Origin: Tatumella ptyseos ATCC 33301
Lineage (GTDB): Bacteria > Pseudomonadota > Gammaproteobacteria > Enterobacterales > Enterobacteriaceae
Direction of reading: 5' to 3'
Length of the DNA: 36,100 nt
Assembly: GCF_000735525.1 (NCBI RefSeq)
Contig: NZ_JMPR01000053.1
Location: forward strand, 1 to 36,100
In this document: in pieces, positions 26,487 to 34,281 of the stretch
How the letters are laid out: each line of letters begins with the position of its first letter
Position numbering within the stretch: the first letter of the stretch is position 1
Position numbers and translations under genes: made by a program
Notes under the pieces: model-generated
What the model saw: the letters and a program-made list of their open reading frames with translations, nothing else
Databases searched by the model: none
What the model was told of the DNA's origin: nothing

Positions 26487-28637
26487 TTACGCCCCGGGAA
26501 GAACAACCCAGCCATACAGCCGTTCATTCTGTTGTTCATCTTCGCGGATATAGACGCCCTGCAGTTCCGGAGAGAAGCCCGGTAACTGATTGATGCCTTC
26601 TTCCAGTGCCAGAAAGTAATCCCGCACCGCCCCGCCCCAGATTTCACCAGGAACGACGCAAAGCACACCCGGCGGATAAGGCAAAGCTCCTTCGGCCGCT
26701 ATCCGGCCACTGGCTTCCGCCAGCGGGACCAGCTCAACTTCACCACGCAGATAAAGATGATGAGCCTTCTGCGCATCCATCGCCACCACAGGCAGACTTT
26801 TTTCCCGGAACATGGCTTTTTGCAGATCTTTGACCCGATAGCTGACATAAAGATTATGCATTTCCTGGCATAAACGGCGCAAAGTGTACCCCTGGTAACG
26901 CTGCTCATACTTGCGGTAGATCGTAGGCAGTACATCTTCCAGCAATGCATCCTGTTGCACATGTTCTTCAAACTGTGCCAGCATCGCGACCAGATGTGCC
27001 ATTTTATCTGCACTTTCTGCCGGGGTAAGCAGGAACAGAATCGAGTTCAGGTCGCATTTTTCCGGCACAATACCGTTTTCCCGCAGGTAATGTGCGAGGA
27101 TCGTCGCCGGGATCCCGAAGTCGCTGTACTCGCCGGTGGCTGCATCAATACCGGGCGTGGTCAGCAGTAATTTGCAAGGATCCACCAGATATTGTCCGCG
27201 GGCATAACCGGAAAATCCGTGCCACCGCGCCTCCGGTTCAAAACTGAAATAGCGGCGATTGCTGGCCAGTATGCCGGTAGGAATATCCTCCCAGCGCTGC
27301 CCGCCCACCGTTTCCGGCAGGAACGGCCGGATCATTTGGCATCGGGACAGGATAGCTTTACGCGCTTCAATCCCCAGGATGACACAGTCCTGCCACATCT
27401 TCCGTCCGGCCTGCCCCTGGTGAATTTTTGCGTTCACATCCAGTGCGGCAAACAGCGGGTAAAACGGGCTGGTGGAAGCATGCAGCATAAACGCATTGTT
27501 CAGGCGCTTATGCGGACAGAACCGCCGCTGCCCGCGGATATGATTATCCTTTTTATGGATCTGAGAAGTCTGGGAAAAACCTGCCAGCTGCTTATGGACC
27601 GACTGAGTGACAAATATGCCGGGATCTTCCGGGGTCAGTTCCAGTAACAGAGGCGAACAGTCTGCCATCATAGGAATAAACTGTTCATACCCGAGCCAGG
27701 CGGAGTCGAAAAGAATATAGTCACAGAGGTGACCGATTTTATCCACGACCTGCCGGGCATTGTAAACCGTACCATCATAAGTACCGAGTTGTATGATAGC
27801 CAACCGGAACGGGCGTTTATCCTCAGCGCGGTGGGGAGCAACTTTTTGCAGCTGCCCCCGCAGATACTCTTCTTCAAAACAATGAGCATCAATGCCGCCG
27901 ATAAACCCGAACGGATTCCGCGCCGCTTCCAGATACACCGGTGTGGCGCCGGCCTGAATTAAGGCGCCATGGTGGTTAGACTTGTGGTTATTACGGTCAA
28001 ATAATACCAGATCGCCCGGGGTCAGCAGGGCATTGGTCACAACTTTATTCGCGCTGGAGGTGCCGTTAAGGACAAAGTAGGTTTTATCTGCGTTGAAGAC
28101 ACGGGCAGCAAATTTCTGGGCATCTTTGGCCGAACCTTCATGGATAAGCAGATCCCCCAGCCGGACATCTGCATTACACATGTCAGAACGGAAAACATTC
28201 TCACCATAAAAGTCATAAAACTGCCGGCCGGCCGGATGCTTACGGAAGAACTCTCCTCCCTGATGGCCCGGACAGGCGAAGGTGCTGTTTTTCATCGCCA
28301 CATAGCGGGTCAGCGTATCGAAAAACGGGGGAAGCAATGTTTGCTGATATTCACAGGCAGCCTCTTCCAGTGCCTGATGGCCGGCATCATCCGGCTGATA
28401 AATGCCGCGAACACCCTTCTGCTGAAGCTCCGGGGACAACGGGCCACCGGCTACAAATACCGGTAAGTTGAAGCCACTGTGGTTCAGCAGAGACAGCATC
28501 CCCATCGATGCATCCGCATGGGTCAGTACGACGGCAGCAATATCGGTAAAATCGGTATTTTCCAGTGATACCAGCGCTCGCGGTGAAGTGATCTGCGGGA
28601 TCAGTGCGGCACTGGCCGCAATTTTTAATGGTGTCAT
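26487..28637 (-). CDS. speC: Constitutive-type ornithine decarboxylase
   Basis: Fold-type I PLP decarboxylase (Orn/Lys/Arg major family) producing putrescine directly from ornithine. From ATG 28637 it has 716 residues (E. coli SpeC 711). The N-terminal wing domain starts MTPLKIAASAALI; PGH..GEFFRKHPAG and HEGSAKDAQKFAA follow; the PLP lysine is about K349 in SVHKQ; the C-terminal domain ends with PYPPGVLCVVPGE. The frame opens at a TTG five codons earlier, but GGGGA lies eight bases before the ATG. It resembles SpeC more than SpeF in sequence and context (next to mltC). E. coli has nupG between mltC and speC, absent here. Confidence 0.94.
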   Translation of the reverse strand: MTPLKIAASAALIPQITSPRALVSLENTDFTDIAAVVLTHADASMGMLSLLNHSGFNLPVFVAGGPLSPELQQKGVRGIYQPDDAGHQALEEAACEYQQTLLPPFFDTLTRYVAMKNSTFACPGHQGGEFFRKHPAGRQFYDFYGENVFRSDMCNADVRLGDLLIHEGSAKDAQKFAARVFNADKTYFVLNGTSSANKVVTNALLTPGDLVLFDRNNHKSNHHGALIQAGATPVYLEAARNPFGFIGGIDAHCFEEEYLRGQLQKVAPHRAEDKRPFRLAIIQLGTYDGTVYNARQVVDKIGHLCDYILFDSAWLGYEQFIPMMADCSPLLLELTPEDPGIFVTQSVHKQLAGFSQTSQIHKKDNHIRGQRRFCPHKRLNNAFMLHASTSPFYPLFAALDVNAKIHQGQAGRKMWQDCVILGIEARKAILSRCQMIRPFLPETVGGQRWEDIPTGILASNRRYFSFEPEARWHGFSGYARGQYLVDPCKLLLTTPGIDAATGEYSDFGIPATILAHYLRENGIVPEKCDLNSILFLLTPAESADKMAHLVAMLAQFEEHVQQDALLEDVLPTIYRKYEQRYQGYTLRRLCQEMHNLYVSYRVKDLQKAMFREKSLPVVAMDAQKAHHLYLRGEVELVPLAEASGRIAAEGALPYPPGVLCVVPGEIWGGAVRDYFLALEEGINQLPGFSPELQGVYIREDEQQNERLYGWVVLPGA

Positions 28638-28738
28638 GACACAAATCCCCAAAGGTCAAGGATGAGTGGGTGCACATAGGCACGGCAATGAGGATAGTTC
28701 CCCGGCGAATAATGTCAGATATCTGGCTGTGAACCGGA

Positions 28739-28795
28739 TCAGGGTTCAGGATGATAGACATCAGTAAAATCAGAACAGTTTCTGTTTTTACTCAT
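28739..28795 (-). CDS. Possible 18-codon leader ORF over the speC leader hairpin
   Basis: ATG at 28795, ending HPEP-stop. Codons 2-11 form the 30-base hairpin at 28763-28792, so translation would melt it. The ribosome binding site is weak (TTGGGC). Reported because of the overlap with the hairpin, not on coding evidence. Confidence 0.2.
   Translation of the reverse strand: MSKNRNCSDFTDVYHPEP
28763..28792 (-). repeat. Near-perfect inverted repeat in the speC leader
   Basis: AGTAAAA and CAGAA pair with TTCTG and TTTTACT: 12 bp with a single mismatch and a four-base loop. It is about 125 bases before the speC ATG. No T-run follows, so it is more likely a regulatory mRNA hairpin or operator than a terminator. 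Confidence 0.6.
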
Positions 28796-28821
28796 GCCCA
28801 ACAATGAGCCAATGGCTGGCT

Positions 28822-28929
28822 TCACCGCATGGTGACTGAGTGGATTTTCCGGCAGGTGCCCGTCAACCGCAGGTTAAGGATCCGCAGCCGGGGTAAAACA
28901 TTACGAGCAGAGCAACGCATCTTTTGCAC
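28822..28929 (-). CDS. Possible basic 35-codon leader ORF upstream of speC
   Basis: Starts at GTG 28929, with AGAGG eight to nine bases upstream. The predicted peptide has seven arginines and two lysines in 35 residues (for example RLRILNLRLTG). It begins inside the preceding small ORF (overlap 28901-28929). In length and charge it recalls the SpeFL leader of E. coli speF, but the sequence is not similar. Confidence 0.25.
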   Translation of the reverse strand: MQKMRCSARNVLPRLRILNLRLTGTCRKIHSVTMR

Positions 28930-28981
28930 CGTAATAACCTCTCAGGGCAGTGAATAACGTCAGAAAATAAACGGCGCTCAT
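28901..28981 (-). CDS. Small ORF (26 residues) with strong ribosome binding site upstream of speC
   Basis: ATG at 28981 preceded by AAAGGTGA with five bases between. The peptide starts MSAVYFLTLFTALRGYYG and is hydrophobic in its first half. It is either a small membrane peptide or a translated leader. No family recognised. Confidence 0.4.
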   Translation of the reverse strand: MSAVYFLTLFTALRGYYGAKDALLCS

Positions 28982-29214
28982 AATGTCACCTTTGACAGGG
29001 ACAGGCAAGCAATAATTAATCAAACCCTTCGCGCTAAAAATAAAATTAACTCATTGTTTATTAATGAGAAATAAAAAACATCAGGAATGAATAAACGTAT
29101 TTACTGATTTTATATTCATTACGAAACGTAACACAGCCCGTCCCTGCTCATTGTTGTGAAAACACTATCCTGCCTGCCCCCCGGTTGAGCATCGGATCCT
29201 GTGCAACCACCCCA

Positions 29215-30627
29215 TTATTCCATCGCCATTTTGACGGCCTCACCCAGCTTCACCATCACCTGCCGGTGTTTTTCAATCGGTGGCAGAGCACAATTGATCC
29301 TCAGGCAATTTCTGTATTTACCGGAAGCTGAAAATAATGAGCCAGGTGCGACGTGAATTTTCAGACGACATAACTGGCGGGAAACACAAACCATATCGAC
29401 CTGCGCTGGCAACTCAACCCACAACATAAAGCCCCCTTTCGGCCGGGTCACGCAGATGCCACAGGGAAAGTATTCCCGCAGCCAACCGGTGTAAATTTCC
29501 ATATTGCGCTGATAAATTTGCCGCATACGGCGCACATGGCGGTGATAATACCCTTCACGAATAAAAGCAGAAACCGCCATCTGGGTTGACGGGACATTAG
29601 TGCCGCTGACAGCATATTTTTTCTGCAACAGACGATCGTAATTCCGCCCGGGGATAATCCAGCCAATACGCAGGCCGGGAGCGATGGTTTTGGTAAATGA
29701 GCTGCACAGCATCACCCGACCGTCAATATCCATGGAATGGATGGTCTGTGGCCGTGGATAATCGGTGGCCAGATCACCATAAATATCATCTTCGAAAATC
29801 ACAATGTCATGACTCTGGGCCAGTGCCAGTACCGCTCGTTTACGCTTATCGGGCATGATAAACCCTAGCGGGTTATTGCAGTTCGGTACCAGGATCACCC
29901 CTTTGACCGGCCACTGTTCCAGAGCCAGTTCCAGTGCTTCAACACTTATCCCGTTAACAGGATCGGTTGGGATCTCAATGGCTTTAAAGCCTAAGCCGCG
30001 CAATAACTGCATTGTGCCGTAATAGGTTGGTGATTCAACCGCGATAATATCCCCGGGCTCGCACACGGCCAGCAAAGCCAGCGATAATGCATTATGACAA
30101 CCACTGGTGATCACCACGTCATCCGCTGTGACCATCGAACCGGCACCCAGCATCAGGCGTGCGATCTGCTCCCGCAACTCCCTCTGCCCGGTCAGAGCAT
30201 CATATTTCAGAATATCTCCGCTATCATGACGGATCACTTTGCTGAACTCACGCCACAGCGGTTTCAGACCGGGCTGCTCCATATCCGGTGAACCGCCGCC
30301 AAAGGTAATGACGTCTTTATCATCACGCACATTCAGCATGCTCAGCACCTGTTCCCATTGGGTAATCTCCACCGGGCGTTGGATCGGACGAGACATCTGG
30401 GGAACCGGAGCCTGTAGCTGTTGCGGAGCCACAAAGTATCCGGAGCGGGGTTGTGCAGTGATCAGTCGTTGTTGTTCAAGCAACTGATAGCTTTGCTGAA
30501 CGGTACTGATGCTGACACCATGTTCCTGGCTCAGGCGGCGTACTGAAGGTAGTTTTTCGCCTTCCCGGTAGAATCCCTGCTCAATACGCTGCGCCAGAAG
30601 ATTAGCCAGATGCTGGTAACGCGTCAT
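29215..30627 (-). CDS. yjiR: MocR/GntR-type regulator with aminotransferase domain
   Basis: A 470-residue transcription factor, the same length as E. coli YjiR and strongly similar (MTRYQHLA.LLA.RIEQG.YR at the start). The N-terminal winged helix-turn-helix (1-65: EKLPSVRRLSQEHGVSISTVQQSYQLLE) is joined to a fold-type I aminotransferase-like domain with NCNNPLG (249-255), FEDDIYGDL (278-286) and the PLP lysine K313 in SSFTKTIAPG. AAGGAT lies six bases before the ATG. It is divergent from yjiS, as in E. coli. Target genes and effector are not established. Repeated TACAGAT motifs between yjiR and yjiS are likely operators. Confidence 0.93.
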   Translation of the reverse strand: MTRYQHLANLLAQRIEQGFYREGEKLPSVRRLSQEHGVSISTVQQSYQLLEQQRLITAQPRSGYFVAPQQLQAPVPQMSRPIQRPVEITQWEQVLSMLNVRDDKDVITFGGGSPDMEQPGLKPLWREFSKVIRHDSGDILKYDALTGQRELREQIARLMLGAGSMVTADDVVITSGCHNALSLALLAVCEPGDIIAVESPTYYGTMQLLRGLGFKAIEIPTDPVNGISVEALELALEQWPVKGVILVPNCNNPLGFIMPDKRKRAVLALAQSHDIVIFEDDIYGDLATDYPRPQTIHSMDIDGRVMLCSSFTKTIAPGLRIGWIIPGRNYDRLLQKKYAVSGTNVPSTQMAVSAFIREGYYHRHVRRMRQIYQRNMEIYTGWLREYFPCGICVTRPKGGFMLWVELPAQVDMVCVSRQLCRLKIHVAPGSLFSASGKYRNCLRINCALPPIEKHRQVMVKLGEAVKMAME

Positions 30628-30648
30628 GCTGTATCCTTAATTTTCACC

Positions 30649-30719
30649 ATACAGATTAATTAACCAGTACAGATAAGTGAATAACCTGCGAAACAGTCAC
30701 ATTTTTAGCTAATCTGTAT
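30649..30719. promoter_or_regulatory. Probable YjiR operator array between yjiR and yjiS
   Basis: TACAGAT occurs as a direct repeat at 30650-30656 and 30668-30674 (18 bases apart). ATACAGATT (30649-30657) also recurs inverted as AATCTGTAT at 30711-30719. Direct plus inverted repeats near a divergent promoter are usual for MocR-family autoregulation (for example PdxR). Confidence 0.55.
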
Positions 30720-30805
30720 GCTGAATAAAAGTATTTTTTGTGTCTGTATTGTTTATGCAGGGATCGGTGAAGATAAAGCCTCTGATAACACGCGGGGGTA
30801 GCAGA

Positions 30806-30970
30806 ATGGAATTTCATGAAAACAGAGCAAATCAGCCATTTATTGGCTACGTCTTACTGGCCAGATCACTGAAACGAGTATGGCTGCACAGAAGAAACCG
30901 GCGGGATCTTCAGCAGGTGAATAATGAGCCACCGAAAACGGCTGGAAAGCGACAGAATGATTCGGATTAA
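30806..30970 (+). CDS. yjiS: DUF1127 small protein, YjiS
   Basis: A 54-residue basic protein starting MEFHENRANQPFIG, nearly identical to the start of E. coli YjiS (also 54 residues). GGGGGT lies about seven bases before the ATG, so the upstream in-frame start is rejected. The N-terminal helix and RRNRRDLQQ are kept, but the usual DUF1127 tail (DERLKDIGLRRED) reads NEPPKTAGKRQND, losing its Leu and Ile. Some DUF1127 proteins bind RNA or act in phosphate and carbon adaptation; the role of YjiS is unknown. It is divergent from yjiR as in E. coli. The following 223 bases contain only a CCTGG-CTCG-CCAGG hairpin. Confidence 0.8.
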   Translation: MEFHENRANQPFIGYVLLARSLKRVWLHRRNRRDLQQVNNEPPKTAGKRQNDSD

Positions 30971-31193
30971 CCGCAGCAGATCCCCCTGGCTCGCCAGGCA
31001 CTGCGAGGCATTTCGGATGTGCGGGAGTTTATACTGCCACAACCGTGGGTATCGCCGATCGTCTTCTGTCGGGATACCTGCAACTCCTTTACGTTATTAC
31101 GCTGTTTTATTTTAGATATCCGCCCTGATATGCTGAATTGCTGTGTATAACCGCACCGCCTTGTAACGCGCATTATTTATCCGGGAGTTATTC

Positions 31194-32198
31194 ATGTTTC
31201 AGGCCATATTGATTGAAAATGACAAACAGGGTTACAGAACCACATTAAGCCGGATAGACGATGCGCAGTTACCTCCGGCATCGGTATCACTCGATGTGTT
31301 GTTTTCCGGGCTGAATTATAAAGATGCGCTGGCAATAGAGAATAAGGCACCGATTATCCGTCAGTTTCCGATGGTACCGGGGATCGATTTTGTCGGCCGG
31401 GTTACCTCGAGCCGCCATCCACGATGGCGTCCCGGCGACCTGGCTATTCTGACCGGTTACGGGGTCGGTGAAAGTCACTGGGGCGGTCTGGCCGGAAAAG
31501 CCTCCGCAGACGGCGACTGGCTGGTCGCGCTTCCTGAAGCGCTAACGCCTGCGGACGCAATGGCCATCGGGACTGCCGGGCTGACCGCAATGCTGTGCCT
31601 GATGACCCTGGAAAAGCAAGGGATCACCCCGCAGCAGGGGGAGGTTCTGGTGACCGGTGCCAGCGGAGGCGTCGGGAGCTTTGCCGTCTGGCTGCTGGCA
31701 AAAGCGGGTTACCGCGTCATTGCCAGCACAGGAAGGCCCGATGACAGTGAGTATCTGCTGAATACCCTTGGCGCATCACGTATTATTCCGCGTGAAACGC
31801 TGAATAAGCCTGCGAAACCGCTGGCGAAAGAACAATGGGCTGCTGCCATAGATACTGTCGGCAGCCATACGCTGAGTAATGTACTGGCAGGCACTGCCCG
31901 TTATGGCGTGGTCGCTGCCTGTGGCATGGCTCAGGGACTGGACCTGCCCGCCAGTGTGGCACCCTTTATCTTACGTGCCGTGACTCTGGCCGGGGTCGAC
32001 AGTGTGATGTGCCCGATGCACCGCCGCCAGCAAGCCTGGGAAAGGCTGGCTTCACTCTGCGACAGTGAACATCTGAGAAGAATGACCAAAACGATACCGC
32101 TGGCATCCGCCATCAGTCATGCTGATGACTTACTTCGCGGGCAGGTTCGTGGCAGACTGGTGGTGGATTGTTACTCTTCTGCGGAACCGTCGGTCTGA
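31194..32198 (+). CDS. acuI: Acrylyl-CoA reductase (NADPH), YhdH family
   Basis: Zinc-independent medium-chain reductase of the AcuI/YhdH family, reducing toxic acrylyl-CoA to propionyl-CoA with NADPH. It has 334 residues. The SGLNYKDALAI and FPMVPGIDFVG motifs of the catalytic domain, LTGYGVGESHWGGLA, the NADPH loop VTGASGGVGSFA (153-164) and FILRAVTLAGVDSVMCP are all typical. CCGGGAG precedes the ATG. In E. coli it stands alone near accB (yhdH), so this location differs. It may be transcribed with the Rdx gene, which starts 31 bases later. Confidence 0.92.
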   Translation: MFQAILIENDKQGYRTTLSRIDDAQLPPASVSLDVLFSGLNYKDALAIENKAPIIRQFPMVPGIDFVGRVTSSRHPRWRPGDLAILTGYGVGESHWGGLAGKASADGDWLVALPEALTPADAMAIGTAGLTAMLCLMTLEKQGITPQQGEVLVTGASGGVGSFAVWLLAKAGYRVIASTGRPDDSEYLLNTLGASRIIPRETLNKPAKPLAKEQWAAAIDTVGSHTLSNVLAGTARYGVVAACGMAQGLDLPASVAPFILRAVTLAGVDSVMCPMHRRQQAWERLASLCDSEHLRRMTKTIPLASAISHADDLLRGQVRGRLVVDCYSSAEPSV

Positions 32199-32229
32199 CG
32201 ATCCGCAGAGCCATTGCTCAGGAAAAAAG

Positions 32230-32526
32230 ATGAAGACTCGCCCGGTGATCACCATACATTATTGCAGCCAGTGCCAGTGGCTGCTTCGTTCTTCCTGGAT
32301 GGCCCAGGAATTATTAAGTACCTTTGCCGATGATCTGGCCGCCGTTACACTGAAACCCGGTCGCGGCGGGATCTTTGAAATTCATGCCGACGACCATCTG
32401 TTATGGGAAAGAAAACGTGACGGTGGTTTTCCGGATGCGGTCAGTCTGAAAAAACGGGTCAGGGACTATTGTTTCCCGGAAAAAGCGCTGGGGCATATTG
32501 ATAATCCGGGGAAACCCGGCAACTGA
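32230..32526 (+). CDS. SelT/SelW/SelH (Rdx) family thioredoxin-like protein
   Basis: A 98-residue protein with the Rdx fold: CxxC at Cys12/Cys15 in IHYCSQCQWLLR (cysteine form, no selenocysteine), a central LKPGRGGIFEI strand pair and LLWERKRDGGFPDAVSLKKRVRD. Family members are thought to act in thiol redox chemistry, but bacterial substrates are unknown. AGGA lies seven bases before the ATG at 32230, preferred over an in-frame start inside acuI. It follows acuI closely and converges with the PadR gene, 13 bases away. Confidence 0.88.
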   Translation: MKTRPVITIHYCSQCQWLLRSSWMAQELLSTFADDLAAVTLKPGRGGIFEIHADDHLLWERKRDGGFPDAVSLKKRVRDYCFPEKALGHIDNPGKPGN

Positions 32527-32539
32527 GCCGCCCTTACCC

Positions 32540-33040
32540 TTAGCCCCGTTCAATCCGCTTTGCAGCGTCGTCCAATGCATCGATAATGGCGTACAGCGTT
32601 TCCTGCGAGATTTCCGGTTCCGCCAGACGGGTATTCAGTGCCGTCCTCAGGTTATGTACCGCCCTTTCAATCTGCGGGATACGGCGATTTTTCCCGGCCA
32701 CGGCCAGCGTCTTCAGCCGGGCCGTAATTTCCTGTAATTGCTGCTCACCATCTTTCAGAAATTGTTCCCCGTACCCCGTCAGCTGGTAGCTCTTGCGCCC
32801 GGACCCCGGGTTTTGCGGCACAATAGCATCCATCTCTTCCAGCAGCATCAGCGCAGGATAAATAATCCCCGGGCTTGGGCTGTACTCTCCCTGTGCCAGG
32901 GTTTCTATCGACTTAATCAGCTCATAACCATGCGCGGGTTGCTGCTGCAGAAAGCTTAAGATCAGTAACCTGATTTCTGCAGCATCCAGCATTTTCTCAC
33001 GACGACGGCGTTGATGTGATCCGGGTTGGGAAATATTCAT
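32540..33040 (-). CDS. yqjI: PadR-family repressor similar to YqjI, without the metal-binding extension
   Basis: A 166-residue PadR regulator. The winged helix (about 18-90) reads AEIRLLILSFL..PAHGYELIKSIETLAQGEYSPSPGIIYPAL, very close to E. coli YqjI, followed by a helical dimerisation tail. E. coli YqjI has about 207 residues with a His/Cys-rich nickel-binding N-terminus. Here the N-terminus is only MNISQPGSHQRRRREKM, and the whole protein contains no cysteine. AAGGA eight bases before the ATG supports this start. It lies downstream of yqjH on the same strand (48 bases), not divergent as in E. coli. Confidence 0.85.
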   Translation of the reverse strand: MNISQPGSHQRRRREKMLDAAEIRLLILSFLQQQPAHGYELIKSIETLAQGEYSPSPGIIYPALMLLEEMDAIVPQNPGSGRKSYQLTGYGEQFLKDGEQQLQEITARLKTLAVAGKNRRIPQIERAVHNLRTALNTRLAEPEISQETLYAIIDALDDAAKRIERG

Positions 33041-33088
33041 AATCTCGTTCCTTTTCTCTGTGCCGGAACCCCCCGGCGGGCAGAGTTA

Positions 33089-33883
33089 TTATCCTTTTCG
33101 GTGCCAGTAAGCTACGCCCCGCACCAGGGCGGGATGGCAGTCACGCTGGCCGGTAAAGTAATCACTTAACATTTTGACAGATTCCCCTTCCCCAGTCAGC
33201 CAGATGAAATAGTCATCCTGCGGTAACTCCAGTGAAGCCAGTTGTTGCAGGCTGTGCCGGACCCCATCGGTATTCATCGAGCCCGCTCCGTAGCACGTCA
33301 GCTCAGCATTGTCCGGTAGCGACGGCAGATAATTTTTTACCAGGGATTCATCGGTAAAAGCCAGCAGGATCAGCTTCTCAGCGTGGGTTTCTGCCAGCCT
33401 GCGTTGCAAAGCGGGCAGACCGGTTTCGTCAAAGACGAACAATTGGACCCGGTAATCTGCCGGCACAATCAGTGAGCCACGAGGCCCGCCGACCGCCAGC
33501 ATATCCCCCGCTTTCGCGTTTTCTGCCCAGTCGCTGGCAACGCCTTTTTCATGGCGATAAAAATCCAGTGTCAGCCGCGATTTCCCGTCGAAAAACAATG
33601 GGGTGTAGTCTCTGGCTGCCGGACGCTCTCCGCCTGGCCAGACTATCCCTTCTTCCGTGATTTCCGGCAAACGCAACCGGCCGGTCTGCGGGTCAGGGAA
33701 GAAAATCTTACTATGGTCATCAAACCCCGGAGAGTGATAACCCGCAAGCTCTTCGCCGGTAAATTCAATCCGCCAGAATTTTCCGGCAATCAATTGTTTA
33801 TTGCTGACGGTAATCTGACGAAAACGTAATTCATTTTTTACCCGTTCAGGCAACGCACGTCCCGAGGATAATGTATCTGACAT
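33089..33883 (-). CDS. yqjH: NADPH-dependent ferric-chelate reductase (siderophore-interacting protein)
   Basis: Siderophore-interacting flavoprotein of the YqjH/ViuB family that reduces iron in ferric siderophores to release it in the cytosol. From ATG 33883 it has 264 residues. The FAD-binding segment is RDYTPLFFD (91-99); GDMLAVGGPRGS and the NADPH-side VFDETGLPALQRRL, YFIWLTGEGESVKM and the C-terminal GVAYWHRKG follow. GGGAG seven bases before 33883 fixes the start; an ATG five codons upstream overlaps the ribosome binding site. A Fur-like box and PadR-type palindromes lie in the promoter. YqjI follows in the same operon. Confidence 0.93.
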   Translation of the reverse strand: MSDTLSSGRALPERVKNELRFRQITVSNKQLIAGKFWRIEFTGEELAGYHSPGFDDHSKIFFPDPQTGRLRLPEITEEGIVWPGGERPAARDYTPLFFDGKSRLTLDFYRHEKGVASDWAENAKAGDMLAVGGPRGSLIVPADYRVQLFVFDETGLPALQRRLAETHAEKLILLAFTDESLVKNYLPSLPDNAELTCYGAGSMNTDGVRHSLQQLASLELPQDDYFIWLTGEGESVKMLSDYFTGQRDCHPALVRGVAYWHRKG

Positions 33884-33934
33884 AAAATTCTCCCGCATTA
33901 GTCTTCAGCCTTCCCTTCAGGAAGGGTTTTATCA

Positions 33935-33953
33935 TGGAATGATTCTCATTTAC
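33935..33953 (-). promoter_or_regulatory. Fur-like box at the yqjH promoter
   Basis: The core AATGATTCTCATT (33938-33950) matches the centre of the Fur consensus GATAATGATWATCATTATC at 12 of 13; the outer bases fit less well. It overlaps the predicted yqjH transcription start (about 33955). Confidence 0.6.
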
Positions 33954-33961
33954 CAGATTGT

Positions 33962-33990
33962 AATCTATCTATGATATATCTTTACTTCAA
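33962..33990 (-). promoter_or_regulatory. yqjH promoter with probable YqjI operator
   Basis: On the minus strand TTGAAG (33985-33990), a 17-base spacer and TAGATT (33962-33967). The spacer contains the palindrome GATATATC, and AGATT-GT-AATCT overlaps the -10. PadR/YqjI operators in E. coli are similar AT-rich palindromes, so this is the likely site of autoregulation. Confidence 0.5.
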
Positions 33991-34260
33991 GAGGAAAACA
34001 GGGTTTCTGCCAGGAAAAATGCACCTCCCTGGTGCCAGAACTGTAATTAAAAAATTAAAAATCAATAAGTTAATTAAAACAACACCCGCAATAACGGTAG
34101 CATTTTTTGTCTGTCTCGCTGAGTATGGCTGCAGCCGGGCAGGCGGTGCTATGACAATAGTCAAACACTTAGCCCCCCCTTACGCGCGAACTATTACTGA
34201 ATCGCTGACTGCCTGCCTTCCATCATTATTTTCGTACTTTTCCGCACCCCGGGCTGTGCC
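33991..34260. other. Non-coding stretch between the yqjH and treF promoters
   Basis: No credible gene. It contains a bulged hairpin (TTCTG-CCAGG pairing with CCTGG and CAGAA, 34005-34040) followed by an AT-rich tract with repeated AATTAA. An open frame on the plus strand lacks both codon bias and a good start. Confidence 0.4.
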
Positions 34261-34269
34261 TTCGCAGGA

Positions 34270-34281
34270 TTGTCTATACTT
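34270..34281 (+). promoter_or_regulatory. Sigma-S-type -10 of treF
   Basis: TGTCTATACTTA fits the sigma-S preference TGnCTATACTTA, with C just before the -10 hexamer TATACT (34275-34280) and no good -35. The start would be near 34287. E. coli treF is induced by RpoS. Confidence 0.6.

Larger units (their letters stand above)
28638..29214 (-). promoter_or_regulatory. Long speC leader / intergenic region
   Basis: The 577 bases between yjiR and speC, both minus-strand, hold no large gene. The distal part (29030-29140) is AT-rich and promoter-like, with inverted repeats TTACG-AAA-CGTAA (29119-29131) and CTCATT/AATGAG (29050-29068). The proximal part carries three small ORFs (28901-28981, 28822-28929, 28739-28795) and a 30-base near-perfect inverted repeat (28763-28792). 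No terminator is visible after yjiR. Confidence 0.5.

Noticed and set aside
28387-28761. 124-codon minus-strand ORF overlapping the speC start
   Set aside because: Most of it is speC sequence in another frame and it lacks a ribosome binding site. Only the leader part is non-speC.
30924-31115. Frameshift in yjiS explaining the unusual C-terminus
   Set aside because: The alternative frame does not restore the DUF1127 tail, while several conserved residues still align in the actual frame and the length is unchanged.
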